This document shows, piece after piece, positions 44,706 to 55,935 of a DNA stretch of 64,000 nt (position 1 is its first letter; each line of letters opens with the position of its first letter). The notes under the pieces are model-generated. The model was not told the origin of the DNA and searched no databases. It was given only the letters and a program-made list of their open reading frames with translations. The translations under genes and the position numbers were made by a program. This DNA comes from Adenophora triphylla var. japonica (Eukaryota; Streptophyta; Magnoliopsida; Asterales; Campanulaceae), in assembly GCA_022495995.1 (NCBI GenBank), contig JAFEMH010000074.1, positions 620,001 to 684,000 on the forward strand. Reading direction: 5' to 3'.

Positions 44706-45512
44706 CTAACTCTTCCAACTTATGGCGCCTTCGCTAGGAGCCGTTTTGACGAGGCCGCTGTCAATTAAATCTTGGATTGCATTCTTCAGGTTGAAACAGT
44801 TATCGGTATGGTGGCCATAGCATTGATGGTAGAAGCAGTAGAGGTGTGGAGCTCGTCCTTCTCTCTTAGGTATGTAACCATCCATTGGTTTCATCTTTCC
44901 ATCCTTATGAAGACTTCTGAAGAGATGACCAAGAGAGACATTTCCGATATCGGTGAAGATCCTTCCCTTCCTTCGCTTAGCCATTTGATTGTGGAGGTCT
45001 CGGATATGGTTCTCGTAGTGTTGCACAAAGACGAGGTGGCGAGACTGATATTCTTCCTCCATTTTCTCTTTGAGATCACGGTAGAGAGTATTGAGGAAAA
45101 ACATGACCCTCTCATCAATGTCATCTTCAATTTGGGCTTCAAGGTTGATACACTTTTGGGTCATAGTTTTGAGTTCGCTCTTGACTTCCTCGAGCCCTTC
45201 AATCAGTATCTTTGTCTTTTCAGCTTGGATGGATTCTTCCATGTGATGCCACGAGTCATTGTCGTTAATTTGCTGCAGGGCTTTGGCAAGTTGAGTTTTG
45301 ATGTCACTTAGCTCCTCTTGCACGGATGATCGTCCACTGTCGGAGTCACTTTCCATCTTCCGAAAATCCCTAGCAATGCGGGTGGAAGGTAAATCAAAGG
45401 CTACTCTCCAACCCTCAACATGCTCCATTTCAGCGACAAGAGACTTGGTCATCTTTCGCAAATCTTCCTCTTCGAGATCTCTCTTGGTGACGAAGTACTT
45501 CTCCGTAGACAT
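44706..45512 (-). CDS. Gag-like ORF of element D
   Basis: 268 codons, open, opening MSTEKYFVTKRD. The first two thirds are charged and coiled-coil-like (QLAKALQQINDND, LEAQIEDDIDERV). A zinc-binding motif CX2HX4HX4C (CFYHQCYGHHTDNC) at about residues 227-240 is followed by LKNAIQDLIDSGLV, a pattern usual at the end of Tat gag proteins. The standard retrotransposon capsid domain is not evident, so this may be a shortened gag that relies on a helper. A 206-bp gap without frame separates it from the G-patch ORF. Confidence 0.65.
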   Translation of the reverse strand: MSTEKYFVTKRDLEEEDLRKMTKSLVAEMEHVEGWRVAFDLPSTRIARDFRKMESDSDSGRSSVQEELSDIKTQLAKALQQINDNDSWHHMEESIQAEKTKILIEGLEEVKSELKTMTQKCINLEAQIEDDIDERVMFFLNTLYRDLKEKMEEEYQSRHLVFVQHYENHIRDLHNQMAKRRKGRIFTDIGNVSLGHLFRSLHKDGKMKPMDGYIPKREGRAPHLYCFYHQCYGHHTDNCFNLKNAIQDLIDSGLVKTAPSEGAISWKS

Positions 45513-46300
45513 TGTGTTGGGAGTCTTGAAGTTAAGTAGCTTCGGAAAACTGACAGAAGAGATGTAGAGACGATATCAGGATCAAATCTAGCGCCAACGA
45601 GTCGGAAGCAGGCTTAAATGGCTCAGGCTCAGTTTGAGTAAACAGAGGCATTATCCTGCGCGAGATATGTAGTCCCGCGTGAGATAATCACACGGAAAGT
45701 CGATTTTTATTTAGACCTAAATTTTGGTCGGAACGGAAAATCCGTTTTGAGGGGTTTCTAAGGCCTTTATCAGAACCTAACGACTAAGCAATCAATCCGA
45801 TTTTTGTAAAACAAAGCCATGTAAGATCGTTTTTCGAAGGATTATATGTATATGTATTTTTTTTGAAGGGACATCCGAAAGGGTCATTCCGAAGGGACTT
45901 TTCCGAGTCCTTCTTCATTGTCAATTTTACATGGCTTTGTTTTGGTCAAAAACAAGTAAAGATCACCAAGTCAAAACCGACCGGTCACGGAGTGATCCTA
46001 AAAAGTCAATCTATATGAAAATGTAGCGATGCAGAGCTGGAAGGCTAGGCTCCCCGCGATATGACAATCTAAGTGGATTGAATACGCGGAGTGGGATGGT
46101 CCAACTTCGGAGAAACCGGCGACTAGGTGGTTACCGTCATCCGTCCTTAGTGTGGGTCCCGAGTTTATAGAGGGTATGCAGTGCATTGACAGTTATAATA
46201 TGAGTGCACGTGTGTGATAGTCAATCTAGGTGATAGTGTAAAATAGAAAGTTTTTTTTTTGAAAACTAAAAAGAAAAACAGATAGTGGCCGCACCAAGTG

Positions 46301-46349
46301 GTTGCCTACGTTTCTCCCAAATAAGGAAGACTCAGGCCGTCGTAGTTCC
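46301..46349 (-). repeat. GAACTACG stem cassette, 5' leader copy of D
   Basis: Minus strand: GAACTACGACGGCCTGAG, loop, then GAAACGTAGGCAACC. Arms CTACG/CGTAG are intact. Confidence 0.6.
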
Positions 46350-46629
46350 ACATAAAGAGAGATAAAGAGAGATAAATAAATTAATTTACAACTCTCGAAT
46401 CCCCAATGGACCGGACTTTAATTAAATAAAACCCAATCGCACGCAGTTTATAAATAATAATCGATTATTTAAATGAAATAAAGATTCGAGTTCTACACCT
46501 TAAGGGAGGCCTTAAGATGTGGGAACTCTGCGATAATAATGAATTCGGGATCCCCCTTGCATGTTCCGGCTCTCGCCTTGGACTATGAGATGAACGGGAG
46601 AAACCAGAAAACAACCCAGTGCCGAGGCG

Positions 46630-46667
46630 ATATCTCGCGCGAGATATGATATCCCGTGCGAGATATG
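46630..46667. promoter_or_regulatory. Palindrome pair near the 5' LTR of D
   Basis: ATATCTCGCGCGAGATAT (46630-46647, perfect) and ATATCCCGTGCGAGATAT (46650-46667), centres 20 bp apart, about 110 bp inside the primer-binding-like site. Confidence 0.55.
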
Positions 46668-46757
46668 CCTCGTCTGAGAGCAGAAAATTGAATTTACAAT
46701 TTTTTTTGAAAACCTCTCTTTTAATTTTGACGCAAGTTTAAGCCTCTTAATTTTAAG

Positions 46758-46775
46758 TCCCCAGCAGAGTCGTCA
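46758..46775 (-). other. Primer-binding-like site of element D
   Basis: On the minus strand TGACGACTCTGCTGGGGA begins one base after the 5' LTR. A TGG start would be expected for pairing with a tRNA CCA end; TGA suggests one mutation. Ogre-type elements are reported to use tRNA-Arg; I could not verify the match. Confidence 0.55.
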
Positions 46776-46776
46776 C

Positions 46777-47757
46777 TGTAGCGTTGTGAGAAGAATTTTA
46801 TCTTTTTGAGTCGCCACCTATATTATTCGTTTGGAAAACATAGAAAAACCATTTTGAAAGAGATTTGGGTTCGGGGCTTAGGTTATGGAATGGGTAGGTC
46901 AAGGAGCATCCATTCCACCCAATCCGGAGATCGGTCTTGCTAAAGAAAAGAGAGGTTTTTCAAAAAGGAAGAAGAAAAAGATTTTAAACAATAAAAGATC
47001 CATTTAACGGGGTTAAACGGAATGTAGGATCAATTGCTTCGAGATCGTCTCCATGATTTGGAGAGGCTCTAGGCCGATCCTAGATTCAATAGATTTATAC
47101 CACTCTAACAATCAATTAGAAAGGGATTTAGGGGGGTTTACCTTGCGTGAGGTGATTTGGGCAGAGTTTCGACTCATGTTTAGAATCGACTCTCGATACG
47201 GACAGAGCTTCGCCTCAATCCTTGACTTGGGTCTTGATGTTTGTTTATCAACAAGGTTGACAAACAAACTTTGAGGTGAGTTTTTAGGGTGATTTTGTAG
47301 GAACCTTTCAGGGATAGAAACCAACAAAATATGTGTGTGTTGTGAAAATTCATCCTCCTTTGATCCTTGGAATTCACCAAGTATTTATAGGGTTTGGATA
47401 GGTAGAGGTGGAGAGATAAAACCCTTTCAGAAGGTTCTAGACCCCAAACTCTATTGGTTGGCCGGATGGATAAAATCTTATCCCGGAAAGAGGTTGAAAT
47501 CGACGAGAAAAATGCCTTCTGCATGCTGCAGAGGGAGGATATCTCGCGCGAGACACGCCATCTCGCGGCGAGATATTTCTCCTGTGGACAATCTTGTCCT
47601 TTCCTCGTTATCTCGTATGCAGTTTAGTCCCAAACTAACGATAGTTAGTCAAAACTTAACGAAACATGACGAAATGGTGGATTTCTACTTCTTGACTCAA
47701 AGCGAGACTTAGAGTGGTATAAATATGACCCGATGTGTTCAGAATGGGGTGTCTACA
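46777..47757 (-). repeat. 5' LTR of element D
   Basis: 981 bp, TGTAGACACC to CGCTACA on the minus strand. TATAAATA at 47389-47382 (minus). Dyads ATATCTCGCGCGAGACA (47539-47555) and ATCTCGCGGCGAGATAT (47560-47576), centres about 19-20 bp apart, about 150 bp upstream of the TATA. Confidence 0.95.
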
Positions 47758-48696
47758 CCAATGTGAAATACGAAGGTCTTTTGAACCGTTTTGGAAAAAT
47801 TTGTTGAATTCTTTGAATATGCATCCTGTTGGAGATCGTCTTTATGGAGGATATGCTTCTGGTAGTGATGGGGAAGTTGACCTTTTATGCTTCAACCGCT
47901 GCATTTACTAGTGAAGAGGAAAACAAATATATTTATGACATTTATGATGGTCCGTGTATGTATGATACATATGTATGGTTGTTGTGAGGCGGATTCATAG
48001 GTGTTACTACATATGTTAGCGGGAGAAGAGAAAAGAAACAACATATGCTATTTCAATGCATGTAATCTCCTAGAATAATGATACTTATTACTTGCTTCTG
48101 GACATGTACAGGTCATCTTGGCAAGAACAATCCCTATTATAATATGTAATCACTTTAGGATGATATCTGTTTATTTATGCTTTGTGCATGCTACATGAGC
48201 TCGGGATCAATTTTTGTGTGATGATTATATCAAGAAAGGGAGTATATGGATGTAGAAGTGTATTTGGGATGTGTTTGGATCTATGTGTACATTTTGAACT
48301 GTTTTAGGATAGGTTTGAGCAAGTGGGGTGATATCCATTGGCATTGGACAGAGCTGCTGTTGTTGTTGCTAAAAGGTGTCATGTGGACCCGTATTCCAAT
48401 CTTGAGCTGAAATTGAATTGCTTCTTTATTTTTCTGCTATTTTAGTTTCTATTTTCTTTTCACTTTTCTTCATTTTCTTACTTTCAATCATTTTTCTTGC
48501 TAGTTAGTTTTTGTACATTCCACATTGAGGGCAATGTAGATTCTAGGTGTGGGGGGATGCGAAACGGTGGCTTTTGAATTTTTGTTCTTTTTTTTTCAAA
48601 AATTATCATGCTTCATGGGGCTAAAGTGTAACAACTTGATAGGGGGAGGAAATTGGCATTGTCTCAATTTTGCAATCATATGACCCATTAATCTTA

Positions 48697-49995
48697 GAGT
48701 AGGTCTCTGGAGAAACGCGTTTCTCCATAATTTATGGAAAAACGTGTTTTTCCAAAAAAAAAATAAAAATTTATCATTCAATAATTTTTTTTCTGGATAT
48801 CAGTATCAAGGGTTCTGGATATCCAGAACATTGAATATTGATATCCAGAAGCCTTGGGACGGATATCCAGAAAAAAAGATTTGGGGCCAAGACCAAGGCA
48901 AATTCTAAATTTCTGGTTCTGGATATCACTTTCATAAAGTTCTAGATATCCAGATCATTGAATATTGATATCCAGAAGCCTTGGGACGGATATCCAGAAA
49001 AAAAGATTTGGGGCCAAGACCAAGGCAAATTCTAAATTTCTGGTTCTGGATATCACTTTCATAAAGTTTTGGATATCCAGAACTTTATGAATGTGATATC
49101 CAGAAAAAAAGATTTGGGGCCAAGACCAAGGCAAATTCTAAATTTCTGGTTCTGGATATCACTTTCATAAAGTTTTGGATATCCAGAACTTTATGAATGT
49201 GATATCCAGAAAAAAAAGTTTTGGGGCCACGACCAAGGCAAATTCAAAATTTCTGGTTCTGGATATCACTTTCATAAAGTTATGGATATCCAGAACATTG
49301 AATATTGATATCCAGAAGCCTTGGGACGGATATCCAGAAAAAAAAATTTGGGGCCAAGACCAAGGCAAATTCTAAATTTCTGGTTCTGGATATCACTTTT
49401 ATAAAGTTCTGGATATCCAAAAAATTGAATATTGATATCCAGAAGCATTGGGACGGATATCCAGACAAAAAAAAAGGCTTCAAAGGGAGACGGAGGTGGT
49501 GAATGGCTTAGGGTCTGTAACAGGGAAGAAATTGAGAGGGGATTGGATTGGGTTTCTATTCAACCGGAGTTGAGGGAGATAACGACGAAGGAGGCCACCG
49601 GTGAACACCGGTTTGGGTACAGAGAGAGGTTCGGTGTTGAAGGTCGTTTGGAGAAACAGAGGACGGTGTTGTTGGAGGTAGAATGGTGAATGGGTTTAGA
49701 GGGGGAGGATTGGTCGCTGTTTGGCAGGAGTAGTGATTGAGATTAGATCGGTGAGGGTTGAGAAGAACGGCGATGGATGATTTAATGGAAGAGAACCGGT
49801 GAGGAAAGGAATTGGGTTTGGTGATTTGGCCGCAGAGGGAGAGCTTGGTGATGGGTTTTGGCCGGAGAGGGAGGATGGTGGAAAGGGACGCCGGTGAACT
49901 GGTTTTTTGAGGAAGAGCTCAACAAGGAACTGATTTAATGAAAAACATGTTTCTCCATAAATTATGGAGAAACGCGTTTCTCAGCAGATTTTGGC
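48697..49995. mobile_element. MULE-like non-autonomous DNA transposon
   Basis: 1299 bp flanked by a 9-bp direct repeat TTAATCTTA (48688-48696 and 49996-50004), the target size of Mutator-like elements. It begins with G and ends with C. The ends share an inverted GAGAAACGCGTTTCTCC/ATAATTTATGGA core with mismatches in the outermost bases. The left half (48785-49470) is a tandem repeat. The right half (49485-49920) is GC-richer and unlike the flanks, possibly captured gene sequence, with only a short open frame (49432-49689). No transposase. Confidence 0.7.
48785..49470. repeat. Tandem repeat of TGGATATCCAGA palindromes
   Basis: About five to six units of roughly 110-130 bp. Each contains several TGGATATCCAGA or CTGGATATC copies, CTTTCATAAAGTT and the stretch GGGGCCAAGACCAAGGC. 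The 12-mer is self-complementary around GGATATCC, so each unit carries multiple dyads. Frames across it are repeat artefacts. Confidence 0.85.
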
Positions 49996-52069
49996 TTAAT
50001 CTTAAGGATGGATGGAATGCTATTGTGTAAACACAAACACTTATGATGTGAGCTTTTGTACCATAGAGCAATACATCAATTGTGCTCTCTTTTTATTTGT
50101 TGTGTGTTATCAAGCATAATGTGTCCCTTCTAGAACTTGCTTTTGATGCCGGGTCGAGGCATCTTCGGACTTATTCACTTTCATGTTTAAAAAGAGTCCA
50201 TAGGATTAGCCTTTTTGTTGGCCTTCGTTTGTTAGCCTATCATTATGCCCCCTAATGAGCCTCGTTGAGCTTGAAATCGTTTCTTTTGTTGATACACTTG
50301 AAAAAAGCCGTGTCCCCGTTCTTTGATTCCCTATTTTGAACCCTTCTTGTCAAGAGATATGAAAATGAAAAGCATTTCATGATTTTTGTCCAAGATGGGA
50401 TTTTGAATCGATGGATAGAAACAATGGGAATTGGGAACATTGTGCTTGGGATCATGGAGATAGCGGTGACAATTTTATGTATGTATTTTCATCTTTCTAT
50501 TGATTATTGTTGTTAAACAAAAACGAAAAAAAAAAAACAGAAAAAAGGGGTATGAGTTCCAACTGTGAGATGAGAATTTTTTGTGAGAATCATTTTGTGA
50601 ATTGTGGTTGAGATTGGAAAAGTTTCATGTGGGAAAAGAGTTTAAATGTGATTTGATTGAGATAATCCCTCATTGTATTCTCTTGAACTTGTTTGCACTT
50701 ATGGGAGTTAAATTTGTGATAACGTGAAGAACTTTTCTTGGGTATTTGATTGAAATACGTGGAGAATCATCTTGGTGTGCTCAAGATTATTGTGAGGGGT
50801 GTAAATAATTGGTTTGAGAATTGAAAGGGGAAGGAGGATTTGTTTTTGGTTGCTACATATTTGTCATATTTTTCATATCCTCTTGACATGTACACTTAAA
50901 TTTCCCTTCCATCATACCTTCACCCTTAGCCCCATTACAACCTTGCAAGGTCCCTAAAGTGCATAAGTTCATTCATTATATTCGTGGAGGCCTTGGTATA
51001 TTATCAAGCCTATGGTAATGGTGCATTAGGTTTTGGTATGGAGTGCTTATCGTCAAACACTTGGAGCGAATGAGTGATTTCTTTTTCTCCCTTTTCGTGA
51101 GGTGTTCACCTTGTCATAGTGGCATTCCATACATGGTTAAGGTTAATGGAGGGTATCATTGAAAATCGATCCAAACCATGTTCCTTGTCCTATGAAGTTA
51201 TTGGCTTAATCTCCCATGCGAAATAATAATTTTGGAAAAAAATTTGGGACAAAGATTTGCAAGTCATGAGTGGTAGAAGCATGTTTTGGGACATACTTTG
51301 GGACAAGCATGATTTAGGTGTAGGCGAATTTGATATATCTTCATTTGTCTATCTTATCTTGTTTTATTTACCCTCATTTAGTTTATGAAATACATCTAAT
51401 TAACTTATTATGATATCTTTCGGATGTAGGGGAGAAAGTGATGGATTGAAGTTAAAAGAAGGCTATAATGGGAAATTTTGGGGCATAAAGTGTGCAGATA
51501 TTATTTGAAGCTTAAAGGATGTAAATGAATTGGAGTGCCAAGAATCAGCCATTTATTTTCCTTTCAATGCAGCGGAGGTTTTGAAATGGAAAAATGTTGA
51601 AGTATCTCTCTACTTAAAGCCTACATGAAGTCCGATGCATAATTAATAGAGGAAGAGGGAGTTATTTTTCAGCACCACCAAGAATTGCAGCAACTTTCAT
51701 CTTCTCTTCTTCACAAAAACATCAGTTTTGTATTTTTTTTTCTTATTTTTCTTTCCATTCGCAGCAATTGAAAGACAAAAAAAATTTGGAGATAAAGACT
51801 CAAATCATGTGTAGCTAAGTTTTCTATTTCCAATTTAAGGGTTAGTTTTATTTGTGTAATGTTGAGGCTTTGAACTTAATTGGATTTTGCTCAATTTCAA
51901 GCATTTGCAGGTTTACTGACGCAGCTCAGAAGCACGATAGATTCGTGATTAGCGCACAAATCACAAGAATTCTTCAAGCGAAGAACCCTCAAACACAAGA
52001 AAGGGATTCCACCAGAAAAAGAGAGAAAAACTCTTCAAATTGATTAATCAAAAGCTGAATAAAACATAT

Positions 52070-52390
52070 CTAAAAGTTGTTTAAATACTCCCCTAAACCC
52101 TAAGACAAATCATGGAACCAAAGACCAAAATACCCCAAACTTAATAGTCGAAATAACAGCAAAACGAAATAAAAACGTAAATAGGAAACTCCCCCGACGA
52201 CGCGAGGCGCCCGCCTGGACTAGGGCCAGGCGCCCGCCTGGAAAGCAGCAACATCTCCCTTGGTTGACGAGGCTTGAGGCGCCCGCATCATCTCGGCTGG
52301 GGCGGCCGCCTGGGCTGCCGAGAGATCCTCCTTTCTTGGGCCATCTTGAGGTGCACGCCTGGGTAAGGATGAGGTGGCCTCCTGGTCCTC
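52070..52390 (-). promoter_or_regulatory. LTR promoter region with three phased palindrome pairs
   Basis: Six 15-bp near-dyads of the CAGGCGCCCGCCTGG type are centred at 52211, 52234, 52283, 52306, 52355 and 52378: three pairs, 23 bp within each and 72 bp from pair to pair. On the minus strand a TATTTAAA box follows at 52087-52080. Confidence 0.65.
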
Positions 52391-52405
52391 CAACTCTGAA
52401 TCGTC

Positions 52406-52880
52406 TCATGCATCAGTCTCTCCCATCTCTAAAGAACTCGACCCCGAGTTCACATCTGGATAAAGGACTCCATCCGCATGGTACTCATATATATCAGCAA
52501 CATTGAACGTGTTGGAGATGTTCAAATCATCGGGGAGGGCTACCACATATGCATTATCATTAATCTTTCGGGTCACCTTAAAAGGTCCATACTTGCGGGG
52601 CTGCAACTTTTTATAAGTACCAACGGGAAAATGCTCCTTCCGCAAGAATACCTTGACATCATCCCCAACTGCAAAAACTTTTACCCACTTCTTCTTGTCA
52701 GCATCCGCTTTATTCTTCAACCCCGTAGCTTCTAGCTTAGCCTTGACCGCCTCCTTGATAGCTTGTACCTCCTTAGCCATATTCTCAGCATCTTGGTTCA
52801 CCCCACGACCGCTTGGTAATGGCACCAAGTCAACTACATGCCTAGGGACAGATGTATAAACCAAAGAAAAAGGTGATTTC
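52406..52880 (-). pseudogene. Integrase C-terminus of the chromovirus-like element
   Basis: Reads from just beyond the CACTA insertion: a basic coiled region, then [16 protein letters not shown], the GPF/Y-type module ([15 protein letters not shown]) and [15 protein letters not shown], with a stop at 52406. This is the DNA-binding C-terminal part of integrase. No chromodomain is visible after it. It belongs with 58925-59867. Confidence 0.8.
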
Positions 52881-53214
52881 CCTTACTACAAGAAAACTGG
52901 CCTTTCGCGATTGCTTTTGGCGATGGCAAAAAAAGCAGTCGCTTTTGAGTATATAAGGAGATGACCTTTGTGACAGCATTTAGTGCAGTCACAGTAGGCT
53001 AGCGTGATGGCTAAGTAGTCACGGATGTCATCACGTATATGTTTTTCCCTCTAGCGCCAACAATGTGGTCCGGGCGAGAATTTGAAATTCTAATTTTTAT
53101 CAAAGGCGATGGCTTTTGCAATCTCGTTTTATAAAAATATTAAATTAAATAATTTTAAAATTGAATTTTTAATTTTTTTTTTAAAGGCGACTGCTTTTGC
53201 CGTCGCGGAATAGT

Positions 53215-54463
53215 TAATATGATTCAATAAGTTTGAATATATATAAAAATCAAAAGAAAATAAAATCAATGAAAATCATGTATTGATGTCAAATTCTTGG
53301 AAGTGAATATATGATACTTTGAATGAAATAGATCAAAGTATTGAAACGGTTCAAGAAATGAAATGTAGAAGAAAATGTGCTAATTTGTAAAGTCATTGTA
53401 TGACTAGAGACAAGTATATAGATAATGACATCAAAGGTTTGATTGTGTGGATTTAAACAAGAGTGACTACGTCACTTTATTAATTAAATTCGAAAGTAAT
53501 GTTAAACTAAGAAAAATTCTAGTAAATTTGATCATTTGATTCAAATTCAAGGAAAACTAAGGGACTCGTTGTTAAACAAGTCATTAGATGGATATTCTTG
53601 ATAAATTTGATAGGATCAATATAAAATCACTAGAATGAATTTGCGTTAACACTTGTCCCATGGATAAAGCTTGTGTTAGCAAGATGTTATATTGCTAAAG
53701 TCAATTTATGATTGACATGACATATAGCAATGTGTGTAATGGTAGTCTAGACATTTATGTCTAAGACATAATACCATTAAATAACTACTCTCAACTAATT
53801 TGACAATGTGAAGTCAAATGATAAATGGATCCGTTAACCAAAGGGTTAAATAGAGAGTTAGTTGAAAGTTCGATGAGGGGAATGAGACGTAAGCCTCTTA
53901 AAAGTTAAACACAGCGGAAAACCCAATCTAGATGACTAGAGATCCCAAGAACTAGATTCAATGGGACAACCTAACTGTTAAAAGACTTGTATCATCACTG
54001 TGGGGGAATCAACCCCAAGTACATTCCTATTAGTGACATCCCGAAAGGACAAGGATAAGCCTATGGCTTTTAATAATTCTTACGCGTCGAAAATTCGAGC
54101 GGGGTAATACGGGTTACTTTTAAGAAATCACCTATGTGAGAGGAAGTAGGGCCGCTTCGAGGAGAATTGTGTCAGGCTCAATTCTTAGACCCTCTCACAG
54201 AACCAGGCATTATGTTCAGGGCCATAAACGAACATAGCTATGAGAAATGAAGTATGTTAGGACATTACTTGTGTCTAGTATATGATCGACTACACAAAAA
54301 GCATATCGATTCAAGGACATCGCGTCTATCGACTTGCGAGTAGAGTAAATATGCTAGTTCGAGCGGAGGTTCAATGGGCAATATCCCCACACCTTCGTAT
54401 GCAAGTTTTTGTCTGCCAGACTCTATCACCAATCTCGTCCTCAATTTCCTTCATGTGGGGGAT
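53215..54463 (+). other. 3' internal region of a copia element inside CACTA
   Basis: Non-coding. It ends CATGTGGGGGAT (54452-54463), a copia polypurine tract, directly before an LTR starting TGTTGG. No pol sequence remains; the left border is unclear, somewhere after 53215. Confidence 0.5.
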
Positions 54464-55368
54464 TGTTGGAAAAGTATGTTATGTGTGAAGGAAATTGTGT
54501 TCATTTCCTTGAAAGAATCGTTTGTCGTTGGACAAAGATTATTGTGGGTTCATATTCTACACCATGAGAACATGAAAATGTTATTTTATTTGTTCAATTT
54601 GAAGATTGGATGATAAAAATATTACAGCTTAAATAAATGGATGGAAGTTGGAAATGTGAGTTTATCTCACATGTGAAAAGAATGGAAAAACTAGTTGATA
54701 GTTTTGGCCATTTTTTATTGAATTATAATTCTTTTAATTCAAGATTAATTCCAAGAATAACTTCCAAGGTTAATGTCCATTTATGATTGGCAAATGAAAC
54801 TCCAAAAAGAAATTGATGGCAAGGTTAATTGTTGAATTAAGATGATCATCAATATGTGGATTAATTGGAGAGTTAATCCTTGGGGAGTTTTGAGCTATAA
54901 AAGAAATACCCACAACTCTTTGAAGAGAAGAGAGAAAAAATAGAGAAAAAGAGAAGAGAAAAACACACAAAAAGAAACTTTTTCCCATCAATCTTCTTCT
55001 ACCCTCTTGCAATTTGTTTATCTTCTTCCTTTGCTCTCCTTGAATAATTGGAATGGTGATATTGTCCGAGCATATTAGTTCATTTCGCCGGAAAGCTCAA
55101 GTGCGGAGTGGTTCCCGTTAATCCGTTTCATCCTGGGAGACTAATGCCCGTTGAAACCTCAAGCACTCGTAGAGAGGAGGACGAATTAGTCTTAAGGAGA
55201 GTGTGTTCTCACATGACTCGGATATAAGAGATCAAAGATGGACTAACCCAATAAAGAGATCAAATACGGTTGTATCTTTCTTTTTATGTTTTTTTAGAAT
55301 TGTTGTATATTGTATTTTCAATGTTGTAATTTGTTTTCCTTTCTATATTTACAAGATTTTATCCAACA
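54464..55368 (+). repeat. Copia 3' LTR inside CACTA
   Basis: 905 bp, TGTTGG...CCAACA with inverted ends. It abuts the PUB17-like fragment, and the ATG that opens that fragment's frame straddles the LTR border. Confidence 0.7.
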
Positions 55369-55935
55369 TGTATGAACTAGATGGCCAAGTATATGATCGA
55401 ACTCCAATTTCTAGGTGGATCAAAGAAAGGCACTGTACTTGCCCCAAGATTGGTCAGATGCTTGTTCACAAGAGACTAGTGCCTAATCGGGCTCTCAGGA
55501 ACTTGATCATGCAATGGTGCACTGCTCATGGCATCCCATATGATCCTCCAGAATGCTTTGAAATGTTCTCAGGTTCCTCCGAGGCAAGCAAGACTGCAGG
55601 TGAGGCTAATAAAGCCACTGCACGGCTTCTTATTCAAGAACTTGTAGATGGCTCTCAACGAGGGAAAGCTGTAGCTGCTCATGAAATTCGTTTGTTAGCA
55701 AAAACTGGGAAAGAAAATCGGGCTTATATTGCAGAAGCGGGAGCAGTACCTCATCTTAAGGGTCTCCTCTCTTCATCTGATGCTGTTGCTCAGGAGAATT
55801 CGGTAACTGCAATGCTGAATTTATCAATTTATGACAAGAATAAGAGTTTAATCATGGAAGAAAAAGGGTGTTTGGGATCAATTGCTGAAGTACTTAAATT
55901 TGGGCACACAACGGAGGCAAAGGAAAATGCTGCAG

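Larger units (their letters stand above)
45513..46757 (-). other. 5' leader of element D
   Basis: About 1.2 kb without coding sequence. It holds dyad pairs at 45651-45686 and 46630-46667 and a GAACTACG cassette (46301-46349). Short open frames here show no recognisable domain. Confidence 0.6.
33322..47757 (-). mobile_element. Tat element D, structurally complete, reverse
   Basis: 14,436 bp flanked by CCAAT target duplications (33317-33321 and 47758-47762). Two LTRs of 981 bp each differ at about 27 positions by eye (roughly 97% identity, no length change). On the minus strand the order is 5' LTR, primer-binding-like site, 5' leader, gag (45512-44706), G-patch-like ORF, RT-RNaseH-second RNaseH, integrase, hairpins. 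Then come the convergent plus-strand DUF7745-type and PMD genes, hairpin repeats, polypurine tract and 3' LTR. The second RNase H marks the Tat/Ogre group. No protease DTG/DSG motif and no canonical capsid domain are seen, and the integrase lacks its first catalytic Asp. It is therefore probably non-autonomous or dead despite the intact ends. Confidence 0.9.
47758..51916 (+). other. Old gypsy-like flanking DNA, right of element D
   Basis: After the CCAAT duplication the interrupted sequence continues. At 48526-48557 the run GAGGGCAATGTAG...GTGTGGGGGGATG resembles the polypurine region of plant gypsy elements, so a decayed LTR probably follows from about 48558. It is interrupted by a MULE-like element (48697-49995). 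No convincing coding sequence is present in 47763-48687 or in 50005-51916. The right border with the chromovirus-like LTR is near 51916. Confidence 0.4.

Noticed and set aside
49432..49689. 85-residue open frame in the MULE-like element
   Set aside because: Its first part is the palindrome repeat and no domain is recognised.
52884..52900. PIF/Harbinger assignment for the 6-kb insertion
   Set aside because: Harbinger targets are TWA; here the duplication is CCT and the ends are of the CACTACAAGAAA type, as in CACTA elements.
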